Source: JBBDWJ01 sp963824095
Lineage (GTDB): Bacteria; Acidobacteriota; Terriglobia; Bryobacterales; UBA6623
Length of the DNA stretch: 64,000 nt
Assembly (NCBI GenBank): GCA_963824095.1
Contig: CAWGNS010000009.1
Coordinates: 1,116,001-1,180,000, forward strand
Direction: 5' to 3'
The notes under the pieces are model-generated. The model was not told where the DNA came from. It made no database searches and saw only the letters and a list, made by a program, of their open reading frames with translations. How positions within the stretch are numbered: the first letter of the stretch is position 1; each line of letters begins with the position of its first letter. Positions 53,095 to 62,294 of this stretch are shown here, in pieces. The position numbers and the translations under genes were made by a program.

Positions 53095-54378
53095 TCAGCC
53101 GCCGAGCACCCCGGCGCCTCGGGCGCTCTCTGCGCTGCGCTCGGCCCGCCGCCGTTCGAGGTGGCCGCCGTCGCGCAGTTCCTGCAATGGGTCGTAGGGC
53201 AACTGGCGGTCGCTGCGCGACTTCCACAAAATGGCGTCGGCGGCCGGCGAGAAGAAGGCGTTCTTGAGCAACTGATCGCCCAGCTCGGCGTCGCCTTGCC
53301 GGCGCGCTTCCTCCAGCCGCGGATAGTCCACCAGCAGCGCCTGCACGTAGGCCCGCGCGATCGCCTCGACCGATTCGATCATTTCCTCAATCGGGTTTTT
53401 CAGGTTGTGGCTCTGGTCGATCACCAGCGAGACGTCGTCGAAGGGCTGCAGGCCGCGGCGGTCGGCTTCGAGCAGCACGACGAAGATGCGGAACAGTTGC
53501 GCCGGGTCGAGCGAGCCCGTCGCCAGGTCGTCGTCGCCGTACTTGCGGTCGTTGAAATGAAAGCCGCCAAACTTGCCGAGGTGGATGAGGTGCGCCACGA
53601 TCTGCTCGATGTTGACGCCGTGGGCGTGATGGCCGAGATCGACCAGCACCGCGGCGCGGTCGCCCAGCCGCTCGGCGAGGCTCAAGGCGCGGCCCCAGTC
53701 GGGGATCGCGGTCGCATAAAAGCCTGGCTCGAAGAACTTGTACTCGATAAAGGCGCGCTCCTCGCCTTCCAGCCTGCTATAGATCGCCTCGAGCGATTCC
53801 TCGAGCCATCGCGCCTGATCGAATAGCGAAAGCTGGCCGGGCGAATTGGTGCCGTCGGGCAGCCAGATGCTCAAAATCTTCGAGCCGAACAGCCGCATGA
53901 TCCCGAGGCATTCCAGATGATGCTCGATGGCGGCGCGGCGCACGTCGGCGAATGGGTTGGTGAGGCTGCCAAAGCGCAGGCGGTGATCGAGCGGCCCGCT
54001 GGCGCGCGGCGAAAAGGTATTGGAATTGACCGCGCCCGGCTGCAGTCCGTGACTGCGGATGAGCTGCAGGGTGTGCCGCGCCTCGGCGAGATCGACGCCG
54101 TCCCAGGGAAAGTGCGTGGCGACGGAAGGCGTGGCGCCGGTCAGCGCGTGAACCAGCGCGCAGTCCTCGATTTTCTCGGCGATGGTGTTGGCTTCTTCGC
54201 CTTGTGGATAGCGTCCGAAGCGCGTTCCCCCGCGGCCCATCCCCCAACTGGGAAGCTCGATCCGCAACTGCCCGGCGCGCTCCACCAGGCCGGCGATCTC
54301 AACGCCGCGTTCGATGAGCGTCTCGGCGGCCAGCGCGTAGCCGCGAGACTGGTGGGAAGGGTCGTTTCTTTCCAGCAT
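53095..54378 (-). CDS. rhaI: L-rhamnose isomerase, Pseudomonas RhaI type
   Basis: 427 residues, ATG at 54378. TIM-barrel sugar-isomerase pattern: IELPSWGMGRGGTRFGRYPQ, HFPWDGVDLAEARHTLQLIR, GLQPGAVNSNTFSPRASGPL, KILSIWLPDGTNSPGQLSLF, AFIEYKFFEPGFYATAIPDW, VLVDLGHHAHGVNIEQIVAH, KFGGFHFNDRKYGDDDLATG, LVIDQSHNLKNPIEEMIESV. Metal-site Glu/Asp/His residues lie in EYKFFEP, VDLGHH and HFNDRKYGDDD. It converts L-rhamnose to L-rhamnulose, possibly also other aldoses. No rhaD or rhaB is adjacent. Confidence 0.85.
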   Translation of the reverse strand: MLERNDPSHQSRGYALAAETLIERGVEIAGLVERAGQLRIELPSWGMGRGGTRFGRYPQGEEANTIAEKIEDCALVHALTGATPSVATHFPWDGVDLAEARHTLQLIRSHGLQPGAVNSNTFSPRASGPLDHRLRFGSLTNPFADVRRAAIEHHLECLGIMRLFGSKILSIWLPDGTNSPGQLSLFDQARWLEESLEAIYSRLEGEERAFIEYKFFEPGFYATAIPDWGRALSLAERLGDRAAVLVDLGHHAHGVNIEQIVAHLIHLGKFGGFHFNDRKYGDDDLATGSLDPAQLFRIFVVLLEADRRGLQPFDDVSLVIDQSHNLKNPIEEMIESVEAIARAYVQALLVDYPRLEEARRQGDAELGDQLLKNAFFSPAADAILWKSRSDRQLPYDPLQELRDGGHLERRRAERSAESARGAGVLGG

Positions 54379-54526
54379 GGGATTCTCGGTGAGGGCCGGC
54401 GAGGGCCAATCGGGTATTTCGCGGCCGACTACTCTCCCGCCCGGCGCGCCGCGCTACCCGCCGAGGGCGAAGTGCCCGAGAACCGGCTCAAAAGCGAACC
54501 CGCCGGCGGGCGAACAGGCTGCCGCG

Positions 54527-55120
54527 CTAGCCGGCCGCGGTCAGGAAATAGGCGGGCTCGTTGCCGGCCTTCCATTTGATATTGCAGCCGATGCTCGCTT
54601 TTTGATCAGCGGGCACCGCGCGCCCGGCGAGCACGGCGTCGAGCGCGGCGCGCAGATCTTTGCCCGTAACCGGCTTGGCGTTGTCGGGGCGGCTGTCGTC
54701 GAGCTGCCCGCGGTAAACCAGTTGGCGGTCCGCGTCGAAGACATAGAAATCCGGCGTGCAGGCGGCCTGATACGCCTTGGCGGTCTGTTGGCTTTCGTCG
54801 TAGCAGTAGGCAAAGCTCAGGCCCCATTCGGCGGCGGTCTGCCTCATTTTGTCGGGCGCGTCGTCGGGGTGCGATGTGGCGTCATTGGCATTGATGGCGA
54901 CGATGCCCAGCGGCTGCGAGGCGTAGTCGCGCCCGATGCGCGCCAGCTCCTGCCGCACGTGCTTGACGAACGGGCAGTGGTTGCAGATGAACATCACCAG
55001 CAACGCTTTGCTACCGTCGAACGAGGCGAGGCTCACGGTGTTTCCGGAAATCACATCGGGCAACTCGAACGCCCGGGCAGACGTGCCCAAAGTCGCCATT
55101 GTCGATTCGGTCAAGGCCAT
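54527..55120 (-). CDS. Thioredoxin-like (redoxin) protein with CNHCP motif
   Basis: 197 residues from the ATG at 55120 after AAGGAG. The redoxin fold carries FELPDVISGNTVSLASFDGS, ALLVMFICNHCPFVKHVRQE (active-site C-x2-C at residues about 46-49), LGIVAINANDATSHPDDAPD, CTPDFYVFDADRQLVYRGQL and a C-terminal SIGCNIKWK. This is the thioredoxin-like family with CNHCP often found as stand-alone cytosolic proteins. Partner unknown. Same strand as RhaI, 148 bp upstream of it. Confidence 0.87.
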   Translation of the reverse strand: MALTESTMATLGTSARAFELPDVISGNTVSLASFDGSKALLVMFICNHCPFVKHVRQELARIGRDYASQPLGIVAINANDATSHPDDAPDKMRQTAAEWGLSFAYCYDESQQTAKAYQAACTPDFYVFDADRQLVYRGQLDDSRPDNAKPVTGKDLRAALDAVLAGRAVPADQKASIGCNIKWKAGNEPAYFLTAAG

Positions 55121-55548
55121 GGTGGGTTGGTTGCTCCTTCTTCGTTGAACTTGTCTTGGTGGAACGTTATGGATGGTTGGTTCCTGGCGTCAACGTCCAT
55201 CCCAGGCAAGCGCGCTTTGCATAGAATAGCAGGGCCCCCAAGTTGAGCCGGAGCCTTCGGCCCCCAGCCAAAACCACAGAAGCCAGACCCGCCACCCGTG
55301 GCGCGAACCTCCAGGTTTGCCGCGTCCCGATTCGTCGGGACGTAGGGCCCCGAACCACAAGACCCAACCCCTCGGGCAGTAAGCCCGTCCCCAGGGGAGA
55401 TGGAACAAGTCCGGCCGGGAAGCGCGTCCCAGGGAGCAAGCCCGTCCCGAGGGAGATTGAACACGCCCGGCTACCGCTTGCTGACGCGCGCGGCTCGGTT
55501 TGCGGGGTTGGGTTTCCCAAAGCGACGGTACTGGGTTCGCGCCGTCGC
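55121..55548. other. Intergenic region with repeat
   Basis: Holds family D (55278-55351) and, after it, related pieces with CCCGTCCC repeats at about 55380-55460 (AGCCCGTCCC twice). No gene. Confidence 0.5.
55278..55351. repeat. Dispersed repeat family D, inverted
   Basis: Reverse complement of 49158-49232 with few differences. Confidence 0.8.
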
Positions 55549-56089
55549 TCAATAGCTGAAGGCCGGGGGCTTGATTCCCTTGAGCCGCAAATACACGACC
55601 GCCTGGCCGCGATGATGCGCCGTGTGCATGTACATCGTGAACAGCGCATCACGGGCCGTGCCCTCGGCGCGCGTGGCGATGTGCGTTTCGCGCTGATCGA
55701 GTTGCTCGGGCGTGATCCGCCCTAGCGCCCCGATACAGTAGTCGAAGGTCGCCTCGAGATAGGCCAACACATCGGCCTTGGTCTCGGAGGCGGGGTCGGC
55801 GATGCGTGCGCGGCTCGCCCATCACCTTGGTGAACCAGAAATAGTTCGTATGGGCCAAGTGAATCATCTGCACGGCAAAGGTAAATTCCTCGGGCACCGG
55901 CCGGAAATCGTAACTCTCGGCGGGCATGGCCTTGGCGACGGCCAGCGTGTAGTCCTTGGAAACCTTCCAGGCCGCCAGGGCTTCGGGCACGGTGAGCACG
56001 GCTTGCTGGGCCGCCAGCGCGGAGAGCGAAACCGCCAGCAGCAGCGGCAGGCGTAGCGCGGTGATCAGACGATGGCGTGGTGTAGTCAT
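55549..56089 (-). CDS. DinB-family protein, exported, frameshifted
   Basis: ATG at 56089 with signal peptide (ALRLPLLLAVSLSALAAQ). First frame: WKVSKDYTLAVAKAMPAESY, DFRPVPEEFTFAVQMIHLAH, TNYFWFTKVMGEPR (first metal His in HLAH). Family sequence then continues in another frame from nt about 55800 to 55549 (ADVLAYLEATFDYCIGALGR, MYMHTAHHRGQAVVYLRL with the HxxxHHRGQ metal motif). One base change at about 55795-55812 restores about 180 residues. DinB proteins are four-helix metal-binding enzymes, often thiol-related transferases. TAGCAT 6 nt before the ATG suggests a leaderless start. Confidence 0.75.
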
Positions 56090-56095
56090 ATGGCA

Positions 56096-56101
56096 ATGCT
56101 A
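56096..56101 (-). promoter_or_regulatory. -10-like TAGCAT box next to start codon
   Basis: On the minus strand TAGCAT ends 6 nt before the DinB ATG; no Shine-Dalgarno. Confidence 0.45.
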
Positions 56102-56276
56102 GACGCGGGCGTAGAGACGCCCGTTTCCTGTTTCCAGGCGAATTTGCTTTCCAAAGCCGAGCCGGGGAAGGTCGCCCTCGAAACGCGGGGCTTTCCGGGC
56201 CCGCCCGGCCGCGAGGGGCTCCGTTCCACCATAGTCGAAACCGCACGCCGGGCTCAACAAATCGAAATGCACAGGC

Positions 56277-56282
56277 TATACT
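56277..56282 (+). promoter_or_regulatory. -10 box TATACT for protease gene
   Basis: TATACT ends 18 nt before the ATG at 56301, with TCAACA about 17 bp further upstream as a weak -35. Confidence 0.45.
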
Positions 56283-56300
56283 CGAATATCGGCGACGCCG

Positions 56301-59300
56301 ATGGTGCTGGTGATCTCGATGCTATCTTTTCGTACTCAACTCCGCTTACGCGCGCCGCTTCGGGGAGCGCCGTCGCTATCGCCCGCAATGCCGTTGCCGG
56401 TGCTGTTGTTGCTGCTCTTCGCGTTGGCGGGGTCGAGCCTGCCGGCGCAATCGGTCGGCCCCGACGTCTATCACAAGAAGGCCGTCGCCGCGAAAGCGAA
56501 ACTCGAGCTGGCGCCGCCGAGCGTGATGGCGGGCGTAGCCGAGCCGCTGCGGATCGAGCTTTCGGCGCTTTCCGATTCCGATCTGCGGAGGGACGATAGC
56601 GCCTTTGGCCCCGAGCAGGTCGGTTTGCACCGCAAGCTGCCCGTGGTATCGGCAACCACCGCCGGCGGAGCCACCGGAACGACGCCCGCCGGCCTGGCCA
56701 CCACGGCGCAGCCCCCCGCGGCCGAAACGCTGCCGCCCGGCGGTTGGACCGTACTCCCCGGCGGCAAACGCGTCTGGCGGATGGCGATTCACTCGCCCGG
56801 AGCCGCCGGCATGCGGGTGCATTTTGAAGGCTTCGACGTCGGCGACGGCCGTGTCTGGATCTATGCGCCGCCGGACGGCGGAGCGATCGCAACCGCCAGC
56901 CAGCAGGGCCGCGGCCCCAACGGCGACGGCGATTTCTGGAGCGACGTCGTTTTCTCCGACACCGCAATCGTCGAGTTCGAGCCGGGCCCTTCCGCGCTGA
57001 GCGGTGAGAAAGTGCCGTTCCGCATCGCCGAGATCAGCCACCTCTGGCAGGCAATCGGCTCGTCGCCCGGCTTGTTCGACGCGCGGCTGAGGGCCGAGGG
57101 CGCCACGCCCGCGCAAGCCGCGCCGTGCAGCCTCGACGTCACCTGCTACCCCGAGTGGACCGACACCTCCCACGCGGTGGCCCGCATTCTGTTTGAAACC
57201 TCGGGCGGCAGCGCATTGTGCTCCGGCACGCTGCTCAACGACATCGGCGACGCCAACCGGCTCTATTTCCTCACCGCCGCGCATTGCATCCACGACGACG
57301 CCGCGGCGCGCTCGCTGATCGCCTTCTGGAATTACCAGACCAGCACCTGCAACGGCGCGCCGCCCAGCGAAAACGCCGTGCCGCGCACGCTGGGCTCCAC
57401 CTTGCTGGCGACCAAGGGCGGCACCGGCGCGCCCGACCCCAAGGGCGACTTTACGCTGCTGCTGCTCAACGACGCGCCCGACAACGCGCTGCTGTCGGGT
57501 TGGGACGCCAACCCGGTCGGCACCGGCATCGACACCACCGGCATTCATCATCCCCGCGGCGACTATAAGCGGATTACCTTCGGACGCAGCGTGCAGGATT
57601 TCTCGGTTCCCGACCAGTATCTGAGCGTCGCCGAGTTCGAGGGCCGCACGCAGAACGGCTCGTCGGGCTCGGGCGTTTTCACTGCGCCCGGCGTGCTGGT
57701 CGGCGCCTTGAGCTTCGGCCCCAAAGCGCCCCCCGGCGAAACCGAGTGCGACTTCAATCCGGGTGGAGCCGGCTACATGCGGCTGTCGCGCGCCTATGCC
57801 GATCTGCAGCCGTTCCTCGAGAACAACTCCACGCCACCGCCCGCTGAAGCCGACCCGCCCGGCGGCGATCTTTCGCTGGGCGGAACCGATACGTTCACGC
57901 TCGACGCCGTCGATGGCCCGACGCTGTTCAGCGGCGATTTCGCCTACGCGGTGGATGTCACCAGCGACGTGACGCGCATCCGGATCGCGCTCCAGACGCT
58001 CGATCCGTCTAACGCCGATCTCGATCTCTATGTGCGGCGCGGCGATGCTCCGCTGGTTTCCGATAGCGGCGATGTGCTGACCGACTACTCGTCGACCTCG
58101 GACACGGGCAGCGAAGAAATCGTGATCGATGCGACGTCGAGCCCGGCGCTGACGGCGGGGACGTATTACATCGCGTTCGCCTCGTTCACGACCGGCACGC
58201 CCATCGTGGCTTCGATTCAAGTGACCATCGAGCGCGGCTCGGGCCCCTCGACGCCGACCGGAGTGGCGCTCAGCTCCGGCCAGCCGGTCGACTTCGCGCT
58301 GCCCGCTGTGGATACCGCCACGCTGTTCACCGGCCCGAGCGTCTACACGGTGAATGTGCCCGACGGCGCCGACCGGCTCGACGTCAGCACCGTGACCGCC
58401 ACCCAGAACGCCGACGTCGATCTCTACGTCCGCTTTGGCCAGCCGCCCGAAGTGCAGGGCGGGCAGGTGGTCGCCGACGCTTCCTCGGAATCGTTCACCG
58501 GCGACGAGCTGGTGTCGCTCACCCGCGCCGACGGGCTGCGCACGGGCACTTACTACGTCGCGCTGTCGCTGTTTTCGACCGGTATCAGCGTGCGCGGGAC
58601 GCTCGAGGCCGACGTGGGCAGCGATTCGGGCGGCAATCAGACAGGCATCCCAGTTTCGCAGGGGTCGCCGCAAACCTTCAACGTCGGTCCGGTGGACGGC
58701 CCGACCTTCTTTACCGACACGATCTACCGCGTCGATGTGGGCGCCGCTACCGCGCGCCTGACGGTGGATCTCGAAACCACCACGCCCGGCGTCGACGTCG
58801 ATCTGTACGTGCGCTACGGCCAGCCGCCCGAGCTCTCCGGCGGCCAGGTGATCTCGACGTTCTCGTCGGAAACGCTGACCGGCCGCGAACAGGTGGTGGT
58901 CTCGGCGGCGAGCTCTCCGCCGCTGCAGGCCGGCAGCTATTACATTGCGCTGGTGCTCTATTCGACCGGACAGGCCGCCAGCGGCCAGGTGCGCGTGACG
59001 CTCGAAGGCGCCACCGCCGGTGGGCCGCAGGTCAACGCGGCGACCAACGCCGCCAGCTTCGCCCAGGGGCCCATCGCGCCGGGGCAGATCATCTCGCTGT
59101 TCGGCGCCGCGATGGGGCCGGCGGTCGGGTTGGGCGCGCAACTGGATCCGTTGACCGGAAGGCTGGCGACGACGCTGGGAGGCGTGAGTGTGTTGTTCGA
59201 TAGCGTGCCCGCGCCGCTGTTTTTCGTGCGCGGCGATCAGATCAACGTGCAGGTGCCTTACGGCATTGCCGGGCGGCCCTCGACGACGATCGCGGTGATC

Positions 59301-59741
59301 GTCAACGGGAGCATCTCGAACGCGCTGAACGTGCCGGTCAGCGCCAGCGCGCCGGGCCTGTTTCTGCTCGGCGACGGCACGAGCGAAGTTGTCGCGCAGC
59401 GCGAGGACGGCTCGGTGGTTTCGGCCAGCAATCCGGCGCGCCGCGGCGAAGTGATTATCCTCTACGCCACCGGCGAAGGGCTGACCAAGCCGCCGGCGCG
59501 CAGCGGCGGATTGGCGCCGGGCGACGAACCGCTACAAATGCCGATCCTGCCGGTCGAAATGCATTTCGGAGACGTGGTGGTGGGCAACCTCTTCTTCGCG
59601 GGCAGCTCGCCGGGGTTTGCCGGGCTGATGCAGATCAACGTGCGCATCCCCGACAACTCGCCGACCGGAGCGGCCGTGCCGCTGCAGGTGTTCGTCGGCC
59701 CCAACGCCAGCCTGGCGGGAGCGACGATCGCCGTGCAGTAG
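56301..59741 (+). CDS. Secreted trypsin-like serine protease with PPC-like repeats and Solibacter C-terminal domain
   Basis: 1146 residues from ATG 56301 (56319 and 56388 are alternatives). The signal peptide is PLPVLLLLLFALAGSSLPAQ. Domains: N-terminal beta region; S1-type protease about 270-500 with H328 (FLTAAHC), D383 (PKGDFTLLLLN) and S455 (GSSGSG), resembling lysyl endopeptidases; three PPC-like beta domains about 525-900 (each with ADLDLYVRRG or DVDLYVRYGQPPE and GTYYIAF); C-terminal Solibacter-type domain about 910-1146 (VNAATNAASFAQGPIAPGQI, RGDQINVQVPYGIAG, VILYATGEGLT-like). Probably cell-surface or secreted. Confidence 0.9.
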   Translation: MVLVISMLSFRTQLRLRAPLRGAPSLSPAMPLPVLLLLLFALAGSSLPAQSVGPDVYHKKAVAAKAKLELAPPSVMAGVAEPLRIELSALSDSDLRRDDSAFGPEQVGLHRKLPVVSATTAGGATGTTPAGLATTAQPPAAETLPPGGWTVLPGGKRVWRMAIHSPGAAGMRVHFEGFDVGDGRVWIYAPPDGGAIATASQQGRGPNGDGDFWSDVVFSDTAIVEFEPGPSALSGEKVPFRIAEISHLWQAIGSSPGLFDARLRAEGATPAQAAPCSLDVTCYPEWTDTSHAVARILFETSGGSALCSGTLLNDIGDANRLYFLTAAHCIHDDAAARSLIAFWNYQTSTCNGAPPSENAVPRTLGSTLLATKGGTGAPDPKGDFTLLLLNDAPDNALLSGWDANPVGTGIDTTGIHHPRGDYKRITFGRSVQDFSVPDQYLSVAEFEGRTQNGSSGSGVFTAPGVLVGALSFGPKAPPGETECDFNPGGAGYMRLSRAYADLQPFLENNSTPPPAEADPPGGDLSLGGTDTFTLDAVDGPTLFSGDFAYAVDVTSDVTRIRIALQTLDPSNADLDLYVRRGDAPLVSDSGDVLTDYSSTSDTGSEEIVIDATSSPALTAGTYYIAFASFTTGTPIVASIQVTIERGSGPSTPTGVALSSGQPVDFALPAVDTATLFTGPSVYTVNVPDGADRLDVSTVTATQNADVDLYVRFGQPPEVQGGQVVADASSESFTGDELVSLTRADGLRTGTYYVALSLFSTGISVRGTLEADVGSDSGGNQTGIPVSQGSPQTFNVGPVDGPTFFTDTIYRVDVGAATARLTVDLETTTPGVDVDLYVRYGQPPELSGGQVISTFSSETLTGREQVVVSAASSPPLQAGSYYIALVLYSTGQAASGQVRVTLEGATAGGPQVNAATNAASFAQGPIAPGQIISLFGAAMGPAVGLGAQLDPLTGRLATTLGGVSVLFDSVPAPLFFVRGDQINVQVPYGIAGRPSTTIAVIVNGSISNALNVPVSASAPGLFLLGDGTSEVVAQREDGSVVSASNPARRGEVIILYATGEGLTKPPARSGGLAPGDEPLQMPILPVEMHFGDVVVGNLFFAGSSPGFAGLMQINVRIPDNSPTGAAVPLQVFVGPNASLAGATIAVQ

Positions 59742-59818
59742 CGAGCGAGCGGAGCGGTCGCGAACGAGCGGGGTAGGGAAGGCCTCGCCAGAGCAGCGCT
59801 GGCCGCGGCGGCAACCCG

Positions 59819-59862
59819 GTGGCGCGGGCCTCCGGCCGGCAGCGTCGGCGTAAACGCCGACG
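59819..59862. repeat. Dispersed repeat family B
   Basis: Starts GTGGCGCGGGCCTCCGGCC and ends GTCGGCG-TAAA-CGCCGAC. Confidence 0.75.
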
Positions 59863-59883
59863 TGTCGAGTGCGGTCCTTTGAC

Positions 59884-59907
59884 GTGGGACAGACAATCTT
59901 GTCTGTC
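59884..59907. repeat. Dispersed palindrome family C
   Basis: GTGGGACAGACAATCTTGTC plus TGTC; reverse complement of the palindrome at 41971-41995 with one change. Confidence 0.7.
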
Positions 59908-59978
59908 GTGTGTGGAGACGGGCACACGTTGAGAGGCAGGCACTCGTTTAGAGAGGCGCCGTGGGGGCAGCGGCTTAT

Positions 59979-60009
59979 GTAGAGACAGGCGCTCTCGCCT
60001 GTCTCCGCC
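59979..60009. repeat. Dispersed palindrome family A
   Basis: 31 bp with core CAGGCGCTCTCGCCTG, the reverse complement of 5647-5677 with one mismatch. Confidence 0.75.
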
Positions 60010-60088
60010 GTGAGGCGGCTGCTTACTGGCTGGGGAAAACCGCATTCAGGATCGGCAGTGCTATCTTTCCATCAGCCTCGGTGGCCTG

Positions 60089-60142
60089 AGGTCCTACGTC
60101 GCGACGAATCGCGACGCGGCAAACCGGGAGGCCCGCGCCACG
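60089..60142. repeat. Dispersed repeat family D, diverged
   Basis: CCTACGTCGCGACGAATCGC then GGCAAACCGGGAGGCCC; related to 49158 and 55278. Confidence 0.65.
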
Positions 60143-60192
60143 GGATGAGTTCGCGCCACGCGGTTGGCAATTCGACAGGAGGGGTGCCCAAA

Positions 60193-60773
60193 ATGCGGCT
60201 GCGCTGGTTGAAATTCCTTGTTATCGCGGCTCTGGCGAGCGTCACGGCCTGTGATGTTGGCGGGACCGACCCTGCCGGGCAAACGCCGGCCACGCAATCG
60301 GAACCCGATGCCGCCGCCCCCGACACCACTGCCGCTCCCGACTCGTCCGGCGCACAGGCGCCCGATGCATCCGGCGGGACTCAGGAAGAACGAGCCCAGG
60401 CCGCGGGCGCGGCTTCGCCTTGGAGGCGACCATGTGGCTGCTCGAATCGATGGGCGACGCCAACGACCCCAAGGCCGCCGTGGAAGGCATCGAGGTCACC
60501 GCGCATTTTGAAGCGGGCAGAGTCGGCGGCAGCGCCGGCTGCAACAACTACTCCGCGAGCTACGAGCTGGAAGGCGACAACCTGAAAATCGGACAACCCG
60601 TCGCCACCCGCAAGTTCTGCGGCGCGTCCGGCGTCATGGAACAAGAGGCGGCATTCCTGAGCGCGCTCGCCAGCGCCTCGAGCTATCGAGAGGAAGACGA
60701 CCGGCTTACGATCGTCTACGAGAACGCCCAAAGCCTCAACTTCCACCGCCAGACGCTGAAGAACCAGCCATAG
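60193..60773 (+). CDS. META-domain (HslJ-like) lipoprotein, frameshifted
   Basis: ATG at 60193 after AGGAGG. Lipoprotein signal KFLVIAALASVTAC puts the lipid Cys at residue 20, followed by a Pro/Asp/Ala/Thr linker. That frame leaves the family at nt about 60415; from there the META domain reads in the next frame to 60773: MWLLESMGDANDPKAAVEGI, AGRVGGSAGCNNYSASYELE, LKIGQPVATRKFCGASGVME, QEAAFLSALASASSYREEDD. One base change restores about 193 residues. META domains occur in heat-shock-linked HslJ and secreted proteins; exact function unknown. Confidence 0.78.
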
Positions 60774-60884
60774 ACAACAATTGGAGCCAGCCGTAGCCCG
60801 CAACCCGCCGCATCCGAGAATGAAACCCGCTGTAGTCCGCCGCGCAACCAGCTATCGCCCCGGAGGGGCGTAACCATCGAATAG

Positions 60885-60945
60885 CCCACCGCTTCAGCGG
60901 TGGGAACCGCGCCAACGCCAAGAGAGCCCTGGAACGGGCGGTCGA
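60885..60945. repeat. Dispersed repeat family G
   Basis: CCCACCGCTTCAGCGGTGGG hairpin followed by CCCTGGAACGGGCGGTC; same layout as 40448-40508. Confidence 0.6.
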
Positions 60946-60992
60946 TTCCAGCCATCCCAAACGGCGCCGATTCCCGCGGCTCATCGGATTGC

Positions 60993-60998
60993 TACCAT
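60993..60998 (+). promoter_or_regulatory. -10-like TACCAT box next to start codon
   Basis: TACCAT ends 6 nt before the GTG at 61005; no Shine-Dalgarno. Confidence 0.4.
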
Positions 60999-61004
60999 AA
61001 ATCC

Positions 61005-61481
61005 GTGCGTTACCTGGTCAGGGCCAAGGTCAAACCCGGTTGTCACAAGCCGCTGCTGAAGGCCATCGAAGAGCGATCGCTCGGCCGTGGTTCGGTTGCC
61101 GGAGACGAATATCTGCGCAACGTCCAGGAAGCGCGCGCGCTCGAAAATGACGAGGCTCGATGGGTCGAGATTTGCTACTGTCCCACGCCGCTTCAGGAAG
61201 AGCGGCCCTATTGGGAACAGTATTTCGAGCTAACGCGAGTGCAGGACGCTCACGACCGCCGCAATTGTAAAGACGAAAACGGCTCGGAGCCCTGGGCGTG
61301 CGGCGACTGCGATTGCACCGAGCGGCTGGAACGCAAATTGGCCGCCGCCGGAGAGCCGTTCCTGGTGAAACTGCGCCGCGAGGTTCGTGACGGCGCGGCG
61401 CCGCCCAGCGGCGCGGAGCGCGCCGAAAACGCCCAGGACCCGGGAACGTCCCGAAAGTCGGGGACAGGCGACAACCAATGA
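61005..61481 (+). CDS. Conserved hypothetical protein with C-terminal cysteines
   Basis: 158 residues from a GTG at 61005 (VRYLVRAKVKPGCHKPLLKA), where the conserved part begins. Recognisable blocks: IEERSLGRGSVAGDEYLRNV, VEICYCPTPLQEERPYWEQY, FELTRVQDAHDRRNCKDENG and EPWACGDCDCTERLERKL, with a C-x2-C-x-C cluster. I have seen this architecture as a conserved protein of unknown function in cyanobacteria and other phyla. The C-terminal 30 residues are low-complexity. The metal-like cysteine cluster suggests metal or redox binding (inference). Confidence 0.7.
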   Translation: MRYLVRAKVKPGCHKPLLKAIEERSLGRGSVAGDEYLRNVQEARALENDEARWVEICYCPTPLQEERPYWEQYFELTRVQDAHDRRNCKDENGSEPWACGDCDCTERLERKLAAAGEPFLVKLRREVRDGAAPPSGAERAENAQDPGTSRKSGTGDNQ

Positions 61482-61854
61482 GCCGGCTGCCGCTGACCGC
61501 CTTCGGCGGCCTTGATTTAGGCTACGATGTGATCACAAAGTCGAGACTGGTCCCGACCTTCCTCCTGCCACGACTTTCCCCTTCCCAACGGCGTGTTGGA
61601 TCGCACTCGGCCACCACTTTCGTGCTACTCCTCCGTTGTCGAACAGTGGTACTCAGAATAAACGCGATCTAGTGACGCTTTCTTTTCTTCGATTCGGCAT
61701 TGTCGCGAGCGCCGGATCGTTGTACGAAATGGCTGCCCGTGGCCTCAAGATCCTTCAGAGAGTCGGCCTTCTGCGACGATGTGCGGCCCGGTCCCACGGC
61801 GCCTCTACGGTCGCCGTCAGAGCCGTCGAGTCCCGCCACGAGGTCAGCGATCTA
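61482..61854. other. Intergenic region, AT-richer
   Basis: No supportable gene. Base composition is lower in GC than the rest and continues so to about 62600, consistent with an acquired patch. Confidence 0.45.
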
Positions 61855-62214
61855 CTAAACCGTGCGCTGAACGAAAAGCACGATGTCAGAAACCGTTACG
61901 GAGCCGGTGCCGCCCACGATCTTAACTTCGAGATCATTGACGTTGTTGCGCGTGACACCGCTCTGCACCTCGTGGATCGTGGCAAAGAAGTTGCCCGTCA
62001 CGTTGATTGTGCGGATCGCCTTCCCGTTAATAGAGAATCTGAAGCTGAGGTTTTTGGCATTGCTACCTGACACATAAAAGAACTGCAGGATGGCGTGTTG
62101 GTTGTGTTGGACCGCCGTCCCAAGATTGAAGCTAAAGCTGTGGTCGATGTCGCCGCCCGTTTGAAGGGTGACGGGCCCATCGCTGATGACTCGGTAGTCC
62201 GCTACGTCTGCCAT
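61855..62214 (-). CDS. Hypothetical beta-rich protein
   Basis: 119 residues from an ATG at 62214 with AAGGAG 9 nt upstream. No signal peptide. The sequence is beta-strand-like throughout (DYRVISDGPVTLQTGGDIDH, SFSFNLGTAVQHNQHAILQF, FYVSGSNAKNLSFRFSINGK, IRTINVTGNFFATIHEVQSG, DLEVKIVGGTGSVTVSDIVL), with many Asn/Ser/Thr and no Cys, like a single jelly-roll or lectin-type domain. No family recognised. Codon use is less GC-biased than in neighbours, suggesting horizontal origin. A short Cys-rich open frame lies just upstream on the same strand. Confidence 0.7.
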   Translation of the reverse strand: MADVADYRVISDGPVTLQTGGDIDHSFSFNLGTAVQHNQHAILQFFYVSGSNAKNLSFRFSINGKAIRTINVTGNFFATIHEVQSGVTRNNVNDLEVKIVGGTGSVTVSDIVLFVQRTV

Positions 62215-62294
62215 GGTTTTTTGCTCCTTGGTGCACAACTGGCACTTAACCGGCCATGTGCACAGCCTTCTAGCTTTTGCGGTAGAGTACACAA

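Larger units (their letters stand above)
59742..60192. other. Intergenic region packed with dispersed repeats
   Basis: Families B, C, A and D follow one another (59819, 59884, 59979, 60089). Ends with AGGAGG ribosome site of the META lipoprotein. Confidence 0.6.

Noticed and set aside
56376..59141. 921-codon open frame on the minus strand
   Set aside because: Antisense to the serine protease gene, which has a signal peptide, catalytic triad and known C-terminal domain.
60010..60192. Upstream extension of the META lipoprotein
   Set aside because: Covers family D repeat DNA; AGGAGG and the lipoprotein signal define the ATG at 60193.
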